Source: an uncultured Phocaeicola sp. (GTDB lineage Bacteria > Bacteroidota > Bacteroidia > Bacteroidales > Bacteroidaceae). Taken from it: 64,000 nt of DNA. Of the stretch, positions 32,633 through 41,861 are shown piece by piece. The position numbers and the translations under genes are program-made. Below the pieces are notes generated by a model, which saw nothing but the letters and a program-made list of their open reading frames with translations, was not told where the DNA came from and searched no databases. Position 1 is the stretch's first letter, and the number at the start of each line of letters is the position of its first letter. The stretch spans positions 1 to 64,000 of the forward strand of contig CALUJF010000012.1 in the NCBI GenBank assembly GCA_944320855.1. Reading direction: 5' to 3'.

Positions 32633-35035
32633 ATGAGAATTTTCTTTATCAGCGTAGCAGTAGCGCTTCTTTTTATGGGTAGTACGGGGGCATATGCCCA
32701 GCCGGGTATGACCGACTCGCAGGTGATTCAATATGTACAGGATGGATTGAAACAGGGCAAGAGCCAGCAGCAGCTTATGATGGAGCTGTCGGCAAAAGGT
32801 GTGACACAGGAGCAGGCTCTGAGACTGAAACAGATGTACGACAGCGGACAGATAAGTGCAGAAACGGAACAGAAGCCTACTGTGACGGATACCAGCAGGG
32901 CAAGGGATAATGCCGAAGCAGAAAAGAAGGCTGAGGAAGCTGCAAAGCAGGAAAATGTACAGCCACAGGCACCGGCTGAAAAAAACATGGCAGACATGGT
33001 GTTCGGAAGAAACATATTCACTAACAACAAGCTGTCGTTCGAACCGAATACGAACGTGGCGACTCCGGAAAACTACAGATTAGGACCGGGCGACGAAATT
33101 ATAATCGACATCTGGGGAGCCAGTGAGGATATAATCAGAAAGGAAATATCGCCGGAAGGAACCATCAATGTGCCGGGACTTGGTATCATATCGCTGAACG
33201 GTATGAACATAGCGGATGCAAAGGTGTATCTCAAAAGCGAACTGAGCAGAATATATGCCGACGAAGGAAACAAGATACAGGTGACTTTGGGAAAGACCAG
33301 AAGCATCAAAATAAACGTGATGGGTGAAGTGATGGTGCCGGGCACCTATACCCTATCGGCCTTTGCTTCGGTGTTTCATGCCCTGTACAGCGCAGGAGGT
33401 GTGACTGACCTGGGTAGCCTGAGAAATATCATGGTGACAAGAAACGGAAAGACTGTAGCCATGGTGGACGTGTATGAATATATTCTGCAGGGAAAGACTC
33501 AGGACGACATAAATCTCCAGGAGGGTGATGTGGTGATTGTACCTACTTACGAGGCCATAGTGAAGGTGGAAGGTAAGGTGAAACGCCCGATGAAATATGA
33601 AATGAAGGAAGACGAAACGGTTTCTACACTGCTGAAATATGCCGGATTCTTCGCTCCTAATGCCTACAAGAACAGTGTGAGGGTGATAAGACAGGAAGGC
33701 AGAGAGTATTCTGTGGCAACTGTGGAAAGGGAGGACTTCGGAGCATTCAAGGTAATGGATGGCGACGTGGTGAGCGCAGACTCGACCATAAACAGATTCT
33801 CAAACAAACTGGAAATAAAGGGTGCGGTGTACAGACCGGGTATCTATGAGTACTGTGAGGAGATAAACACTGTGGGCAAACTGCTGAAACAGGCGGACGG
33901 ACTCCTTGGAGATGCGTTTACAAACCGTGCGGTGCTGTACAGACAGAGGGAGAACCTGACAAGCGAGGTGCTGCCTATTGACGTGAAAGGTATCCTGGAC
34001 GGTACGGCGCAGGATGTAGAACTGAGAAAGAACGATGTGCTGTATGTGCCGAGCATATATGACATAAAGACTATCGGAGATGTGTATATCTCAGGAGAGG
34101 TGATGAAACCGGGTACTTATCCGTATGCTGACAATATGACTCTGGAAGATATCGTTATCACTGCAGGAGGACTGAAGGACGCGGCATCGCTGGTCAGAGT
34201 GGATGTGTCGAGAAGAATGAAGGACAATAAGGGTACGCACGCCATAGATACAGTGGGACAGAATTTCTCGTTCGGACTGAAAGACGGGTTTATTGTGGAC
34301 GGCGAGCCGGGATTCGTACTGGAACCTTATGACCAGGTGTTCGTGAGAAGAAGTCCTGGATACAGCGAACAGAAGAATGTGACTGTGAACGGAGAGGTGT
34401 TGTACGAAGGTGAATACAGCCTGAACTACAAGAACGAAAGACTGAGCAGCCTGATACAGAGAGCAGGAGGACTGACTGCCTTCGGATATGCCAAAGGGGC
34501 GAAACTGACGAGAGTGGCGAACGAGCATGAAATAGAACGTATGAGAAACGTGATAAACATGATGAAGAGAGAATTGGGCGAAAGTCTTGCCAACTCGCTG
34601 ATGATGGAATTAGACAGTGTGTTTACTGTGGGTATCGACCTGGAAAAGGCTTTGGAAAACCCGGGCGGAAACAATGATATAGTACTGAGAGAGGGCGACG
34701 TGATAAGTGTGCCGGAAATGACAAGCACAGTGAAGATTAACGGAGCGGTGATGATGCCTAACACTGTGACTTACATAAAAGGCAAGAAAGTGGGTTACTA
34801 TCTGGACCAGGCGGGAGGATACTCGCAGAATGCTAAAAAAACCAAGAAATTCATTATCTACATGAACGGTGAGGTGACCAAGGTGAAGAGCAGAAGCAAG
34901 AAGGTGGAACCGGGATGTGAGATTGTGGTGCCTAACAAGGTTAAGCAGAACAGAATAGGTGAAGTGATAGGTTATGCTACTTCGTTTGCATCGCTGGCTA
35001 CAATGATTGCTTCGTTGGCTAATCTGTTGAAGTAG
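32633..35035 (+). CDS. Polysaccharide export outer-membrane protein with six SLBB domains
   Basis: The 800-aa protein has a signal peptide (1-22, ending A-Y-A-Q) and a helical N-terminal stretch ('VIQYVQDGLKQGKSQQQLMM'). After an Ala/Glu/Lys-rich linker comes the export domain with 'YRLGPGDEIIIDIWG' near residue 150. Six SLBB units follow, recognisable by G-E/K/A-V-x-x-P-G-x-Y starts: 'VMGEVMVPGTYTLSAF', 'VEGKVKRPMKYEM', 'IKGAVYRPGIYEY', 'ISGEVMKPGTYPY', 'VNGEVLYEGEYSL' and 'INGAVMMPNTVTY'. A C-terminal hydrophobic helix ('YATSFASLATMIASLANLL') could cross the outer membrane, as in Wza. It forms the exit channel for the polysaccharide and works with the Wzz-like protein downstream. Confidence 0.92.
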   Translation: MRIFFISVAVALLFMGSTGAYAQPGMTDSQVIQYVQDGLKQGKSQQQLMMELSAKGVTQEQALRLKQMYDSGQISAETEQKPTVTDTSRARDNAEAEKKAEEAAKQENVQPQAPAEKNMADMVFGRNIFTNNKLSFEPNTNVATPENYRLGPGDEIIIDIWGASEDIIRKEISPEGTINVPGLGIISLNGMNIADAKVYLKSELSRIYADEGNKIQVTLGKTRSIKINVMGEVMVPGTYTLSAFASVFHALYSAGGVTDLGSLRNIMVTRNGKTVAMVDVYEYILQGKTQDDINLQEGDVVIVPTYEAIVKVEGKVKRPMKYEMKEDETVSTLLKYAGFFAPNAYKNSVRVIRQEGREYSVATVEREDFGAFKVMDGDVVSADSTINRFSNKLEIKGAVYRPGIYEYCEEINTVGKLLKQADGLLGDAFTNRAVLYRQRENLTSEVLPIDVKGILDGTAQDVELRKNDVLYVPSIYDIKTIGDVYISGEVMKPGTYPYADNMTLEDIVITAGGLKDAASLVRVDVSRRMKDNKGTHAIDTVGQNFSFGLKDGFIVDGEPGFVLEPYDQVFVRRSPGYSEQKNVTVNGEVLYEGEYSLNYKNERLSSLIQRAGGLTAFGYAKGAKLTRVANEHEIERMRNVINMMKRELGESLANSLMMELDSVFTVGIDLEKALENPGGNNDIVLREGDVISVPEMTSTVKINGAVMMPNTVTYIKGKKVGYYLDQAGGYSQNAKKTKKFIIYMNGEVTKVKSRSKKVEPGCEIVVPNKVKQNRIGEVIGYATSFASLATMIASLANLLK

Positions 35036-35084
35036 TCTTTAGGTGTTAGTTCTTAGTTGTTAGTTTTTAGTTAAATTGATATTT

Positions 35085-36155
35085 ATGGAAGAACAGGAAA
35101 TAGATTTGGTGGAATTGGCCAGAAAGTTGTGGAATGAGAGAAAGCTGATTCTGAAATGGTGCGGATGGGCTGCACTGATTGGTCTTGTGGTGGGATTCAG
35201 CATACCGAAAGAATATACCACAACGGTGACTTTAGCTCCTGAATCGGGAACAAGCAAGTCGATGAGCGGAGGACTTTCGGCATTGGCAGGGCTTGCAGGT
35301 ATAAGCCTCGGGGATATGCAGAGTGCTGATGCGCTCTCGCCTACCCTATATCCGGATATCGTGAAGTCAATACCTTTCTCTATAGAGATGTTTGACGTGA
35401 AGGTGACGGACAAGAAGGGCGAACTGAACACTACAGTATATGACTATCTGAAAGAGCATCAGAAGAAGGCATGGTGGAGCTATGTGATATCTGCTCCGTT
35501 CAAAGCTTTGGGATGGGTGATGAAGACAGTCAAGGGTGAGGAACCTAATGATACGACACGTGTGGTAGACCCGTTCAGACTTACACGTGACCAGAACGAA
35601 ATAATAATGGCATTGGGGAAAAAGATAGAAGTGGAAGAGGACAAAAAGACTTCTGTCATAAAAATATCGGTGACAATGCAGGACCCTCTGATATCGGCTA
35701 CACTGACAAATACAGTGATGGAAAAGCTGCAGGATTATATCACCGCATACAGAACAAACAAGGCGAGAATAGACTTAGAATATACGGAAAGACTGTACAA
35801 GGAAAGTATGGAAAACTACTATAAGGCACAGCAGGAATATGCCGTATATATGGACAGAAACCAGAATATATCGCTGAGAAGCGCACAGACACAACAGGAA
35901 AGACTGAAAAACGAGATGGAATTAGCTTTCAACGTATATAACCAGACTGCACAGCAGCTGCAGGTGGCTAAGGCTAAGGTGCAGGAAGATACTCCGGTGT
36001 ATACTGTGGTAGAAGCAGCAACGGTGCCTCTGAGGGCTTCAAAACCGTCGAAACCGCTTATTCTGATAGGATTCGTATTCCTGGCAGGTGTGGGTTCATG
36101 CGGATGGGTTCTCTTCGGAAGGGACCTGAAAAAGGAAATAAAAGGCAAGGAATAG
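35085..36155 (+). CDS. Wzz-like chain-length determinant/co-polymerase
   Basis: The 356-aa protein has a membrane helix near residues 25-41 ('WCGWAALIGLVVGFSIP'), a periplasmic domain with coiled-coil ('QEYAVYMDRNQNISLRSAQT'), and a second helix near the C-terminus ('KPLILIGFVFLAGVGSCGWV'). 'IDLVELARKLWNERKLI' is the usual Wzz start. The P-rich segment 'PLRASKPSKP' just before the last helix is characteristic. There is no C-terminal tyrosine-kinase domain, unlike Wzc. It would control the length of chains made by the Wzy-like protein and link it to the SLBB export protein upstream. ATG 35085 is preferred to an in-frame TTG at 35076. The 49-base gap upstream is made of GTTAGT-like repeats. Confidence 0.87.
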   Translation: MEEQEIDLVELARKLWNERKLILKWCGWAALIGLVVGFSIPKEYTTTVTLAPESGTSKSMSGGLSALAGLAGISLGDMQSADALSPTLYPDIVKSIPFSIEMFDVKVTDKKGELNTTVYDYLKEHQKKAWWSYVISAPFKALGWVMKTVKGEEPNDTTRVVDPFRLTRDQNEIIMALGKKIEVEEDKKTSVIKISVTMQDPLISATLTNTVMEKLQDYITAYRTNKARIDLEYTERLYKESMENYYKAQQEYAVYMDRNQNISLRSAQTQQERLKNEMELAFNVYNQTAQQLQVAKAKVQEDTPVYTVVEAATVPLRASKPSKPLILIGFVFLAGVGSCGWVLFGRDLKKEIKGKE

Positions 36156-36188
36156 TCTTTATATCGTAACTTATATAAAAAGAAAAGA

Positions 36189-37280
36189 ATGAGAAAAGTA
36201 GCATTGATTACGGGTATAACAGGCCAGGACGGATCTTATCTGGCTGAACTGCTTCTGGAAAAAGGATATGATGTGCATGGTACAATCAGACGTTCGTCTG
36301 TGGACTATAGAGAAAGAATTGCACACCTCGAGGGAAAACCAAACTTTCACTTACATTATGCAGACCTCGGCGACTCTATGAGCATCATGCAAGTGGTGAG
36401 CAAGGTACGCCCTACCGAGGTTTATAACTTAGCGGCACAGAGCCACGTACAGGTGTCGTTCGACTCGCCTGAGTTTACTGCAAATGTGGATGCAACAGGT
36501 GTGTTGAGAGTATTGGAGGCTGTACGTCTGTGCGGACTGACTGAAACTTGCCGCATATATCAGGCATCGACTTCGGAACTTTACGGAAAGGTGGAGGAAG
36601 TGCCTCAGAACGAAAACACTCCGTTCCACCCCTACTCGCCATATGCTGTGGCAAAGCTGTACGGTTTCTGGATAGTAAAGGAATATCGCGAGGCTTACAA
36701 TATGTTCTGCTGCTCGGGTATACTGTTCAACCACGAGAGCGAAAGACGTGGAGAAACTTTCGTGACAAGAAAGATTACTCTGGCTGCTGCACGTATAGCT
36801 CAGGGAAAACAGGAGAAACTGTATTTAGGTAATCTGGATTCTCTGCGTGACTGGGGTTATGCAAAGGACTATGTGGAATGTATGTGGCTGATTCTGCAGA
36901 ACGATACTCCTGAGGATTTTGTTATTGCAACAGGCGAACAGCACAGCGTAAGGGAATTCTGCTATCATGCTTTCAAACGTGCAGGTATAGAATTGGAATT
37001 CAAGGGTGAAGGTATCGACGAAAAAGGTTATGACAAGGCTACAGGCAAGTGCCTGGTGGAAGTGAGCGAAGACTTCTATCGCCCTACTGACGTGGTGAAC
37101 CTGTGGGGTGACCCAACCAAGGCTAAAGCCAAACTGGGATGGAACCCGACAAAGACAAGCTTCCAGGAATTGGTGAACATCATGGTGGATGCGGATATGG
37201 CCAAGGTGGCTGTGGAAAGACACAGCGAGCATGTGAGAACTAATCTGGCTGAGTATCTGGAGAAGGGAATAGTGAAGTAA
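36189..37280 (+). CDS. gmd: GDP-mannose 4,6-dehydratase
   Basis: The 363-aa protein converts GDP-mannose to GDP-4-keto-6-deoxymannose, the first step of de novo GDP-fucose synthesis. The NADP-binding motif G-x-x-G-x-x-G is in '[20 protein letters not shown]'. The catalytic set is present: Thr in '[10 protein letters not shown]', and Tyr/Lys in '[14 protein letters not shown]'. '[18 protein letters not shown]' and '[18 protein letters not shown]' are strongly conserved Gmd segments. Length is typical. Its stop codon runs directly into an AT-rich repeat, after which fcl completes the pathway. Confidence 0.96.
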   Translation: MRKVALITGITGQDGSYLAELLLEKGYDVHGTIRRSSVDYRERIAHLEGKPNFHLHYADLGDSMSIMQVVSKVRPTEVYNLAAQSHVQVSFDSPEFTANVDATGVLRVLEAVRLCGLTETCRIYQASTSELYGKVEEVPQNENTPFHPYSPYAVAKLYGFWIVKEYREAYNMFCCSGILFNHESERRGETFVTRKITLAAARIAQGKQEKLYLGNLDSLRDWGYAKDYVECMWLILQNDTPEDFVIATGEQHSVREFCYHAFKRAGIELEFKGEGIDEKGYDKATGKCLVEVSEDFYRPTDVVNLWGDPTKAKAKLGWNPTKTSFQELVNIMVDADMAKVAVERHSEHVRTNLAEYLEKGIVK

Positions 37281-37364
37281 TTAATAATTAAGAGTTAATA
37301 ATTAAGAATTAAGGGTGGGTGCTCTCATTTTTAATTTTTAATTATTAATTTTTCATTGAGTAAC
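37281..37364 (+). repeat. AT-rich inverted-repeat element between gmd and fcl
   Basis: Left arm made of TTAATAATTAAGAGTTAATA-like sequence and right arm TTAATTTTTAATTATTAATT can pair over about 30 bases, with a GC-richer core 'GGGTGGGTGCTCTCA' at about 37312-37327. A similar layout with a 'CGGGTGCATGTCATCA' core occurs at 48714-48823, so this is a family, not a one-off. Confidence 0.75.
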
Positions 37365-38441
37365 ATGTTGGACAAAAACAGTAAAATATACGTGGCAGGA
37401 CATCGCGGATTAGTGGGTTCTGCCATATGGAATAACCTGATGCAAAGAGGTTATACCAACCTTGTGGGAAGGACTCACAAGGAACTGGACCTGCTGGACG
37501 GGGTGGCTGTGAAGAAATTCTTCGATGAAGAGAAGCCGGATGCTGTGATTTTAGCTGCGGCTCATGTGGGGGGAATCATGGCTAACTCTATATACAGGGC
37601 CGATTTCATATACAACAATCTGCAGATTCAGCAGAACGTGATAGGCGAAAGCTTCAGACACGGGGTGAAGAAACTGCTCTTCTTAGGAAGTACATGTATC
37701 TATCCGCGTGACGCTGAACAGCCTATGAAGGAGGAAGTGCTCCTCACCTCTCCTTTGGAATATACCAACGAACCGTATGCGATAGCAAAGATAGCTGGAC
37801 TGAAGATGTGTGAAAGCTTCAACCTGCAGTATGGCACAAACTATATAGCTGTGATGCCGACTAACCTGTACGGACCGAATGACAATTTCGACTTGGAAAG
37901 AAGTCACGTATTGCCGGCGATGATAAGAAAGATTCACCTGGCAAAATGTCTTATGGATGGCGATATGGAGGCTGTAAGGGCTGACTTGAACAAACGTCCG
38001 GTGGAAGGTGTGAACGGTGAATCGGCTGAGAAGGAAATACTAGATATACTGGCAAAATACGGTATACACAACGACCACGTTATGCTGTGGGGTACGGGTA
38101 AGCCGATGAGAGAGTTTCTGTGGAGCGAGGAAATGGCGGATGCAAGTGTTCATGTGCTGCTGAATGTGGATTTCAAGGACACATACAAGGACGGCGACAA
38201 GGATATCAGAAACTGTCATATCAACGTGGGTACAGGAAAGGAACTGAGCATATTCGATGTGGCTATGCTGATAAAGAAGGAAATAGGTTTCGAAGGTGAG
38301 ATAAGATGGGATGCATCGAAGCCGGACGGAACTATGAGAAAGCTGACAGACGTAACAAAACTGCATAACTTGGGATGGCACCACAAAGTTGAGATAGACG
38401 AGGGTGTGCACAGAATGTATAAATGGTACACCGGGAAATAA
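37365..38441 (+). CDS. fcl: GDP-L-fucose synthase
   Basis: The 358-aa protein is the epimerase/reductase that turns GDP-4-keto-6-deoxymannose into GDP-L-fucose. It has 'KIYVAGHRGLVGSAIWNNL' with the NADP-binding G-x-x-G-x-x-G, 'LGSTCIYPRDAEQPMKE' with the catalytic Ser/Cys, and 'YAIAKIAGLKMCESF' with the Tyr-x3-Lys pair. 'NLYGPNDNFDLERSHVLPAM' is diagnostic. A charged insert of about 35 residues (near 205-240) lengthens it compared with E. coli Fcl; I believe this is usual in Bacteroidales. ATG 37365 is chosen over an in-frame TTG at 37356. A hairpin with T-run follows. Confidence 0.95.
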   Translation: MLDKNSKIYVAGHRGLVGSAIWNNLMQRGYTNLVGRTHKELDLLDGVAVKKFFDEEKPDAVILAAAHVGGIMANSIYRADFIYNNLQIQQNVIGESFRHGVKKLLFLGSTCIYPRDAEQPMKEEVLLTSPLEYTNEPYAIAKIAGLKMCESFNLQYGTNYIAVMPTNLYGPNDNFDLERSHVLPAMIRKIHLAKCLMDGDMEAVRADLNKRPVEGVNGESAEKEILDILAKYGIHNDHVMLWGTGKPMREFLWSEEMADASVHVLLNVDFKDTYKDGDKDIRNCHINVGTGKELSIFDVAMLIKKEIGFEGEIRWDASKPDGTMRKLTDVTKLHNLGWHHKVEIDEGVHRMYKWYTGK

Positions 38442-38472
38442 TGCAAAAATAAAGAAGGAAATATAAGGTATG

Positions 38473-38513
38473 GCGTGTGTAGAGAGAAGGATTTTCTATG
38501 CACGTCTTTTTTT
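38473..38513 (+). terminator. Probable terminator after fcl
   Basis: GGCGTGTGTAGA (38472-38483) pairs with TCTATGCACGTC (38495-38506) over 12 positions if three G-U wobbles are allowed, followed by eight T (38507-38514). The pairing is weaker than the other terminators in the window. Confidence 0.6.
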
Positions 38514-38558
38514 AATCATATTTTAATGCTCAAAATTTAAATTCTGTAATATTTTTCG

Positions 38559-38566
38559 TATATTTG
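38559..38566 (+). promoter_or_regulatory. Promoter -7 element for the lipoprotein gene
   Basis: TATATTTG fits TAnnTTTG. It gives an untranslated leader of roughly 85 bases before ATG 38660, longer than for most genes here. TTTA at 38536-38539 lies at the right distance for a weak -33 element. The rest of the 218-base gap holds the fcl terminator and otherwise nothing I recognise. Confidence 0.6.
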
Positions 38567-38659
38567 TTGGAAGAAGCAACTTAAAACGTTACAGTTTTGG
38601 TTGATATGTGAATTTTGGCAAAATAATTAAGTTAAATATATTAATTAATAGATATAGGT

Positions 38660-40354
38660 ATGAACAAGAGAATTATGAATTATGCTGCAATTGGAGCATA
38701 TGCATTAGGGTTGTTCGGTCTGAACTCGTGTCTGAAAGTTGATGACACTTATGATTTGGACAAGGACATAGACATGACTATTACCGTGGGTGGAGACCTT
38801 ATTCTGCCTGGTAGCAGTACAGAAAAAATGTTATTGGGAGATCTTCTTGAACTGGAAGACGACGGAATTATCAAGGCTAATGAGGCTACGGGGGATTATG
38901 CGTTGATACAGAAGGGGGAAAGTACTTCGACTAACATTAATGTGAATAAGGTGGAGATAGAAAACTTGATTTTTACAGGATTTGATAAAAACCAAAATAT
39001 AGGGTCTGCTACAAATATTTCTGAAATAACAGTACCTATTGAAAATCAATACATAGAAATAAACATCAAAGAAGAAAATATTACTGATGAGATTCTGAAT
39101 GTTGAGAAGGCATTTACACTGGCAACAAACGGAAAATTCACAATCAAGCTAAGTAATAATATTCAAGGTAGAATAAAAGAAGGTTATACCATTACTTTCC
39201 CTGAATACATGACAGTAACATCAATAGAAGAGTTCTGTACAGTAGAGAATGGGAATGTACTAAAAATTATTCAAGATGTGGATTTTACATCGCAACAAGA
39301 TATAAATATAAATATAACAGCCATTACTTTTGGGAAACCTGGAGCTGAGTTCAGTTATGAAAACCATGCAATAGAACTAAGCGGTAATATTGTGGTTAAT
39401 GGTAATATTACTTTACCTGGGCAACAGATTACTTCTGGAGTTACTCCTATTAGCATGAATACAAATGTTAGTTGTGAGAAACTCTCATTAAATAGTGTTT
39501 GTGGAACCGTAAAACCTAAAGAAAACAAGAATTCAATAGAAATAGGCGAACTTCCAGATTTCCTGAACGGTGATGACGTAACAATAGATGTAACAGACCC
39601 AAGAATTTATCTGACAGTATCAAATTCAACTGATGCAGATATTACTTTAAATGCTACACTTACTCCTACAATTAACGGGAAAAATGGTGATATTGTAAAC
39701 ATAGACGGTCTTACAGTTCCAGCAAATCAGACAAACTACAAAATATGCATTCATCAGAATCGTAATTTCCAAGTGGATGGACATGAAGTTATAGTTGAAA
39801 ATCTCAACTCACTGATAGAAAAAATCCCTGATGTAATAGACTTTGAAATTCAGCAGATAGTAGCTTCTGAAGGTGGTATAACTTTAGGTAGTCAGATAGA
39901 AATACAGACAGACTACGAGCTTAACACCCCTCTGATGTTCGGCAGCAAAACCAACATCAAATATGAAGAGGTTATAGACGGATGGACAACAGACCTTGAA
40001 GATGCTGAATTTGAAACAGTAGAGGTTCTTATGACAGTAATAAATGAAATTCCTCTCGGATTAAATATGCAAGCTATTGCCATTGACAAGAATGGTAATA
40101 AACTGGACAATGTCAATATCGAATCAAATATTGATATCGAAGCCGGAACTACAGAAAATGCAAAAACAAAAGAAGCAAAACTTGCTATCACAGCTTTAGA
40201 TGGCAGTATTAAGGGACTGGACGGTATAAAACTAATAATTACAGCCACTGCAAGTGAAAGTACTGCCGGAACTGCCCTGAATGAAAATCAGACTTTAAAG
40301 TTTGATGAAATTAAATTAAGACTCAAAGGCGGTATAACAATGGATTTGAACTAA
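38660..40354 (+). CDS. Predicted surface or periplasmic lipoprotein, unnamed family
   Basis: The 564-aa protein has a lipoprotein signal: hydrophobic 'YAAIGAYALGLFGLNSC' with the modified cysteine at residue 24. After it the acidic stretch K-V-D-D-T-Y-D-L-D-K-D follows, which may act in Bacteroidota as a surface-export signal, although the strict K-(D/E)2 form is not exact. The body is beta-rich with many Asn, Ile and Thr and no catalytic motif I recognise. Repeated segments resemble immunoglobulin-like or barrel-associated modules ('VTIDVTDPRIYLTVSN', 'GITLGSQIEIQTDYELNTP'). From about 38,940 to 40,300 the DNA is more AT-rich than its neighbours. It is followed 18 bases later by a DUF5723-like protein and probably works with it. 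Confidence 0.6.
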   Translation: MNKRIMNYAAIGAYALGLFGLNSCLKVDDTYDLDKDIDMTITVGGDLILPGSSTEKMLLGDLLELEDDGIIKANEATGDYALIQKGESTSTNINVNKVEIENLIFTGFDKNQNIGSATNISEITVPIENQYIEINIKEENITDEILNVEKAFTLATNGKFTIKLSNNIQGRIKEGYTITFPEYMTVTSIEEFCTVENGNVLKIIQDVDFTSQQDININITAITFGKPGAEFSYENHAIELSGNIVVNGNITLPGQQITSGVTPISMNTNVSCEKLSLNSVCGTVKPKENKNSIEIGELPDFLNGDDVTIDVTDPRIYLTVSNSTDADITLNATLTPTINGKNGDIVNIDGLTVPANQTNYKICIHQNRNFQVDGHEVIVENLNSLIEKIPDVIDFEIQQIVASEGGITLGSQIEIQTDYELNTPLMFGSKTNIKYEEVIDGWTTDLEDAEFETVEVLMTVINEIPLGLNMQAIAIDKNGNKLDNVNIESNIDIEAGTTENAKTKEAKLAITALDGSIKGLDGIKLIITATASESTAGTALNENQTLKFDEIKLRLKGGITMDLN

Positions 40355-40372
40355 CGGTAAACTTAAAGAACA

Positions 40373-41773
40373 ATGAAAGGAATTAAGAAATATATAGCAG
40401 CTGTAGCCCTGATGGGAACAGCAACAGGAGTTTCGGCACAGGCTCTTAGCTCCGGATATTTTACAGACGGGTATCTGTTCAAACATCAGCTGAACCCGGC
40501 CTTGGAAAGTGACAAGTCATACTTCAGCATCCCTATGTTGGGTAACGTGAATATGGGTGTGAAAGGTAATGTGGGACTCGCAAACTTCCTCTACCCTACC
40601 AGCGACAACAAACTGACTACTTTCATGAACAGCAGTGTAAGTGCTGATGACTTCCTGGGAGGACTGAGAAAAGTCAACCGTATGGGATTGGATATGAACA
40701 TGTCTATTCTGTCGATGGGATTCAGGGCATGGGGAGGATTCAACACTTTAGACATAGGACTGAGATCGAATGCTTCGCTCTACATTCCTAAAGATTTCTT
40801 CAAATTCATGAAGATGGGACAGAGCGGACCTAACACGGTGTATGACCTTGGAACAATGGGTATCACTTCTACAGCTTTCGTGGAAGTAGCATTAGGACAC
40901 TCCCGCCAGATAAACGACAAACTGAGAGTAGGTGCAAAGGTTAAGGCCCTGTTGGGAGGTGCATATGCAAACATGAACTTCAGCAATACTAAAATAGAAA
41001 TGAATGAGGATATGTGGAAAGTGTCTGCAAACGGAGAAATGAATGTGGCTGTGGCAGGACTGAATATCCCTACAAAAGCGGAAAGCGGAGCTGAATATGG
41101 TGAAGGCGAAGGTACCTTGGTGGATTTTGAAAACATGGAAATGGGAACACCGGGACTTGGAGGATTCGGACTTGCATTGGATTTGGGTGCTACTTATGAG
41201 GTGATAGACAATCTGACTGTATCGGCTGCCATCAGGGATTTAGGATTCATGAGCTGGAACAACAATATATATGCATCGACAAGCAATGAGCCATGGATAT
41301 TTGAAGGTTTCAATGATTTGTCTATTGACGGTGACAGTCCTAACTCATTAGACAACCAGCTGGACCAGCTTACTGATGACTTTGAAAGCTATACAAACCT
41401 GCACAGAAGAAGTGCCGGAGGAAAACTGAGCAAGGCTTTGGCTGCTACATTGGTGATTGGAGCAGAATATGAAATGCCTTTCTACAACAAGCTGTCGGCA
41501 GGTTTCCTTTCTACTACAAAGATAAACGGCCCTTATTCGTGGAGTGAAGGAAGATTTGCTGCAAATATCTCTCCACTGAGCTGGTTTGAGGCAGGTATCA
41601 ACTATGGTATCTCGTCATACGGAAGCACAATGGGATGGATTGTAAACTTCCACCCTAAAGTGTTGAGTCTGTTTGTGGGTATGGATTATATTGTAGGCAA
41701 AGTGAGCAAGCAGTATATTCCGCTTAACAATATGAATATGAACCTGAGCATGGGATTGAGCGTAACTTTCTGA
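40373..41773 (+). CDS. DUF5723-like outer-membrane protein
   Basis: The 466-aa protein has a signal peptide (1-22, ending V-S-A-Q) and then the DUF5723-type start 'YFTDGYLFKHQLNPALESDK' and 'FSIPMLGNVNMGVKGNVGLA'. Strand-rich sequence continues to the end 'NLSMGLSVTF', with a terminal Phe as in barrels. 'LGGFGLALDLGATYEVIDNL' and 'GRFAANISPLSWFEAGINYG' are typical of the group, which resembles PorV/FadL-like long barrels. The function is unknown. It is paired with the lipoprotein upstream on one transcript that ends at the bidirectional terminator at 41793-41835. Confidence 0.72.
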   Translation: MKGIKKYIAAVALMGTATGVSAQALSSGYFTDGYLFKHQLNPALESDKSYFSIPMLGNVNMGVKGNVGLANFLYPTSDNKLTTFMNSSVSADDFLGGLRKVNRMGLDMNMSILSMGFRAWGGFNTLDIGLRSNASLYIPKDFFKFMKMGQSGPNTVYDLGTMGITSTAFVEVALGHSRQINDKLRVGAKVKALLGGAYANMNFSNTKIEMNEDMWKVSANGEMNVAVAGLNIPTKAESGAEYGEGEGTLVDFENMEMGTPGLGGFGLALDLGATYEVIDNLTVSAAIRDLGFMSWNNNIYASTSNEPWIFEGFNDLSIDGDSPNSLDNQLDQLTDDFESYTNLHRRSAGGKLSKALAATLVIGAEYEMPFYNKLSAGFLSTTKINGPYSWSEGRFAANISPLSWFEAGINYGISSYGSTMGWIVNFHPKVLSLFVGMDYIVGKVSKQYIPLNNMNMNLSMGLSVTF

Positions 41774-41792
41774 TGACTGTATACAATAACGG

Positions 41793-41835
41793 AAAAGGCT
41801 TCCTATGGCATGTGAAATGCTTCGGAAGCCTTTTT
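41793..41835. terminator. Bidirectional terminator between convergent genes
   Basis: AAAAGGCTTCC (41793-41803) and GGAAGCCTTTT (41824-41834) form a perfect 11-base stem flanked by A on the left and T on the right, so it can end transcription from both the DUF5723-like gene and the minus-strand methyltransferase gene. Confidence 0.88.
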
Positions 41836-41861
41836 CTGTGTGTATAAATAAGAATAAATGT

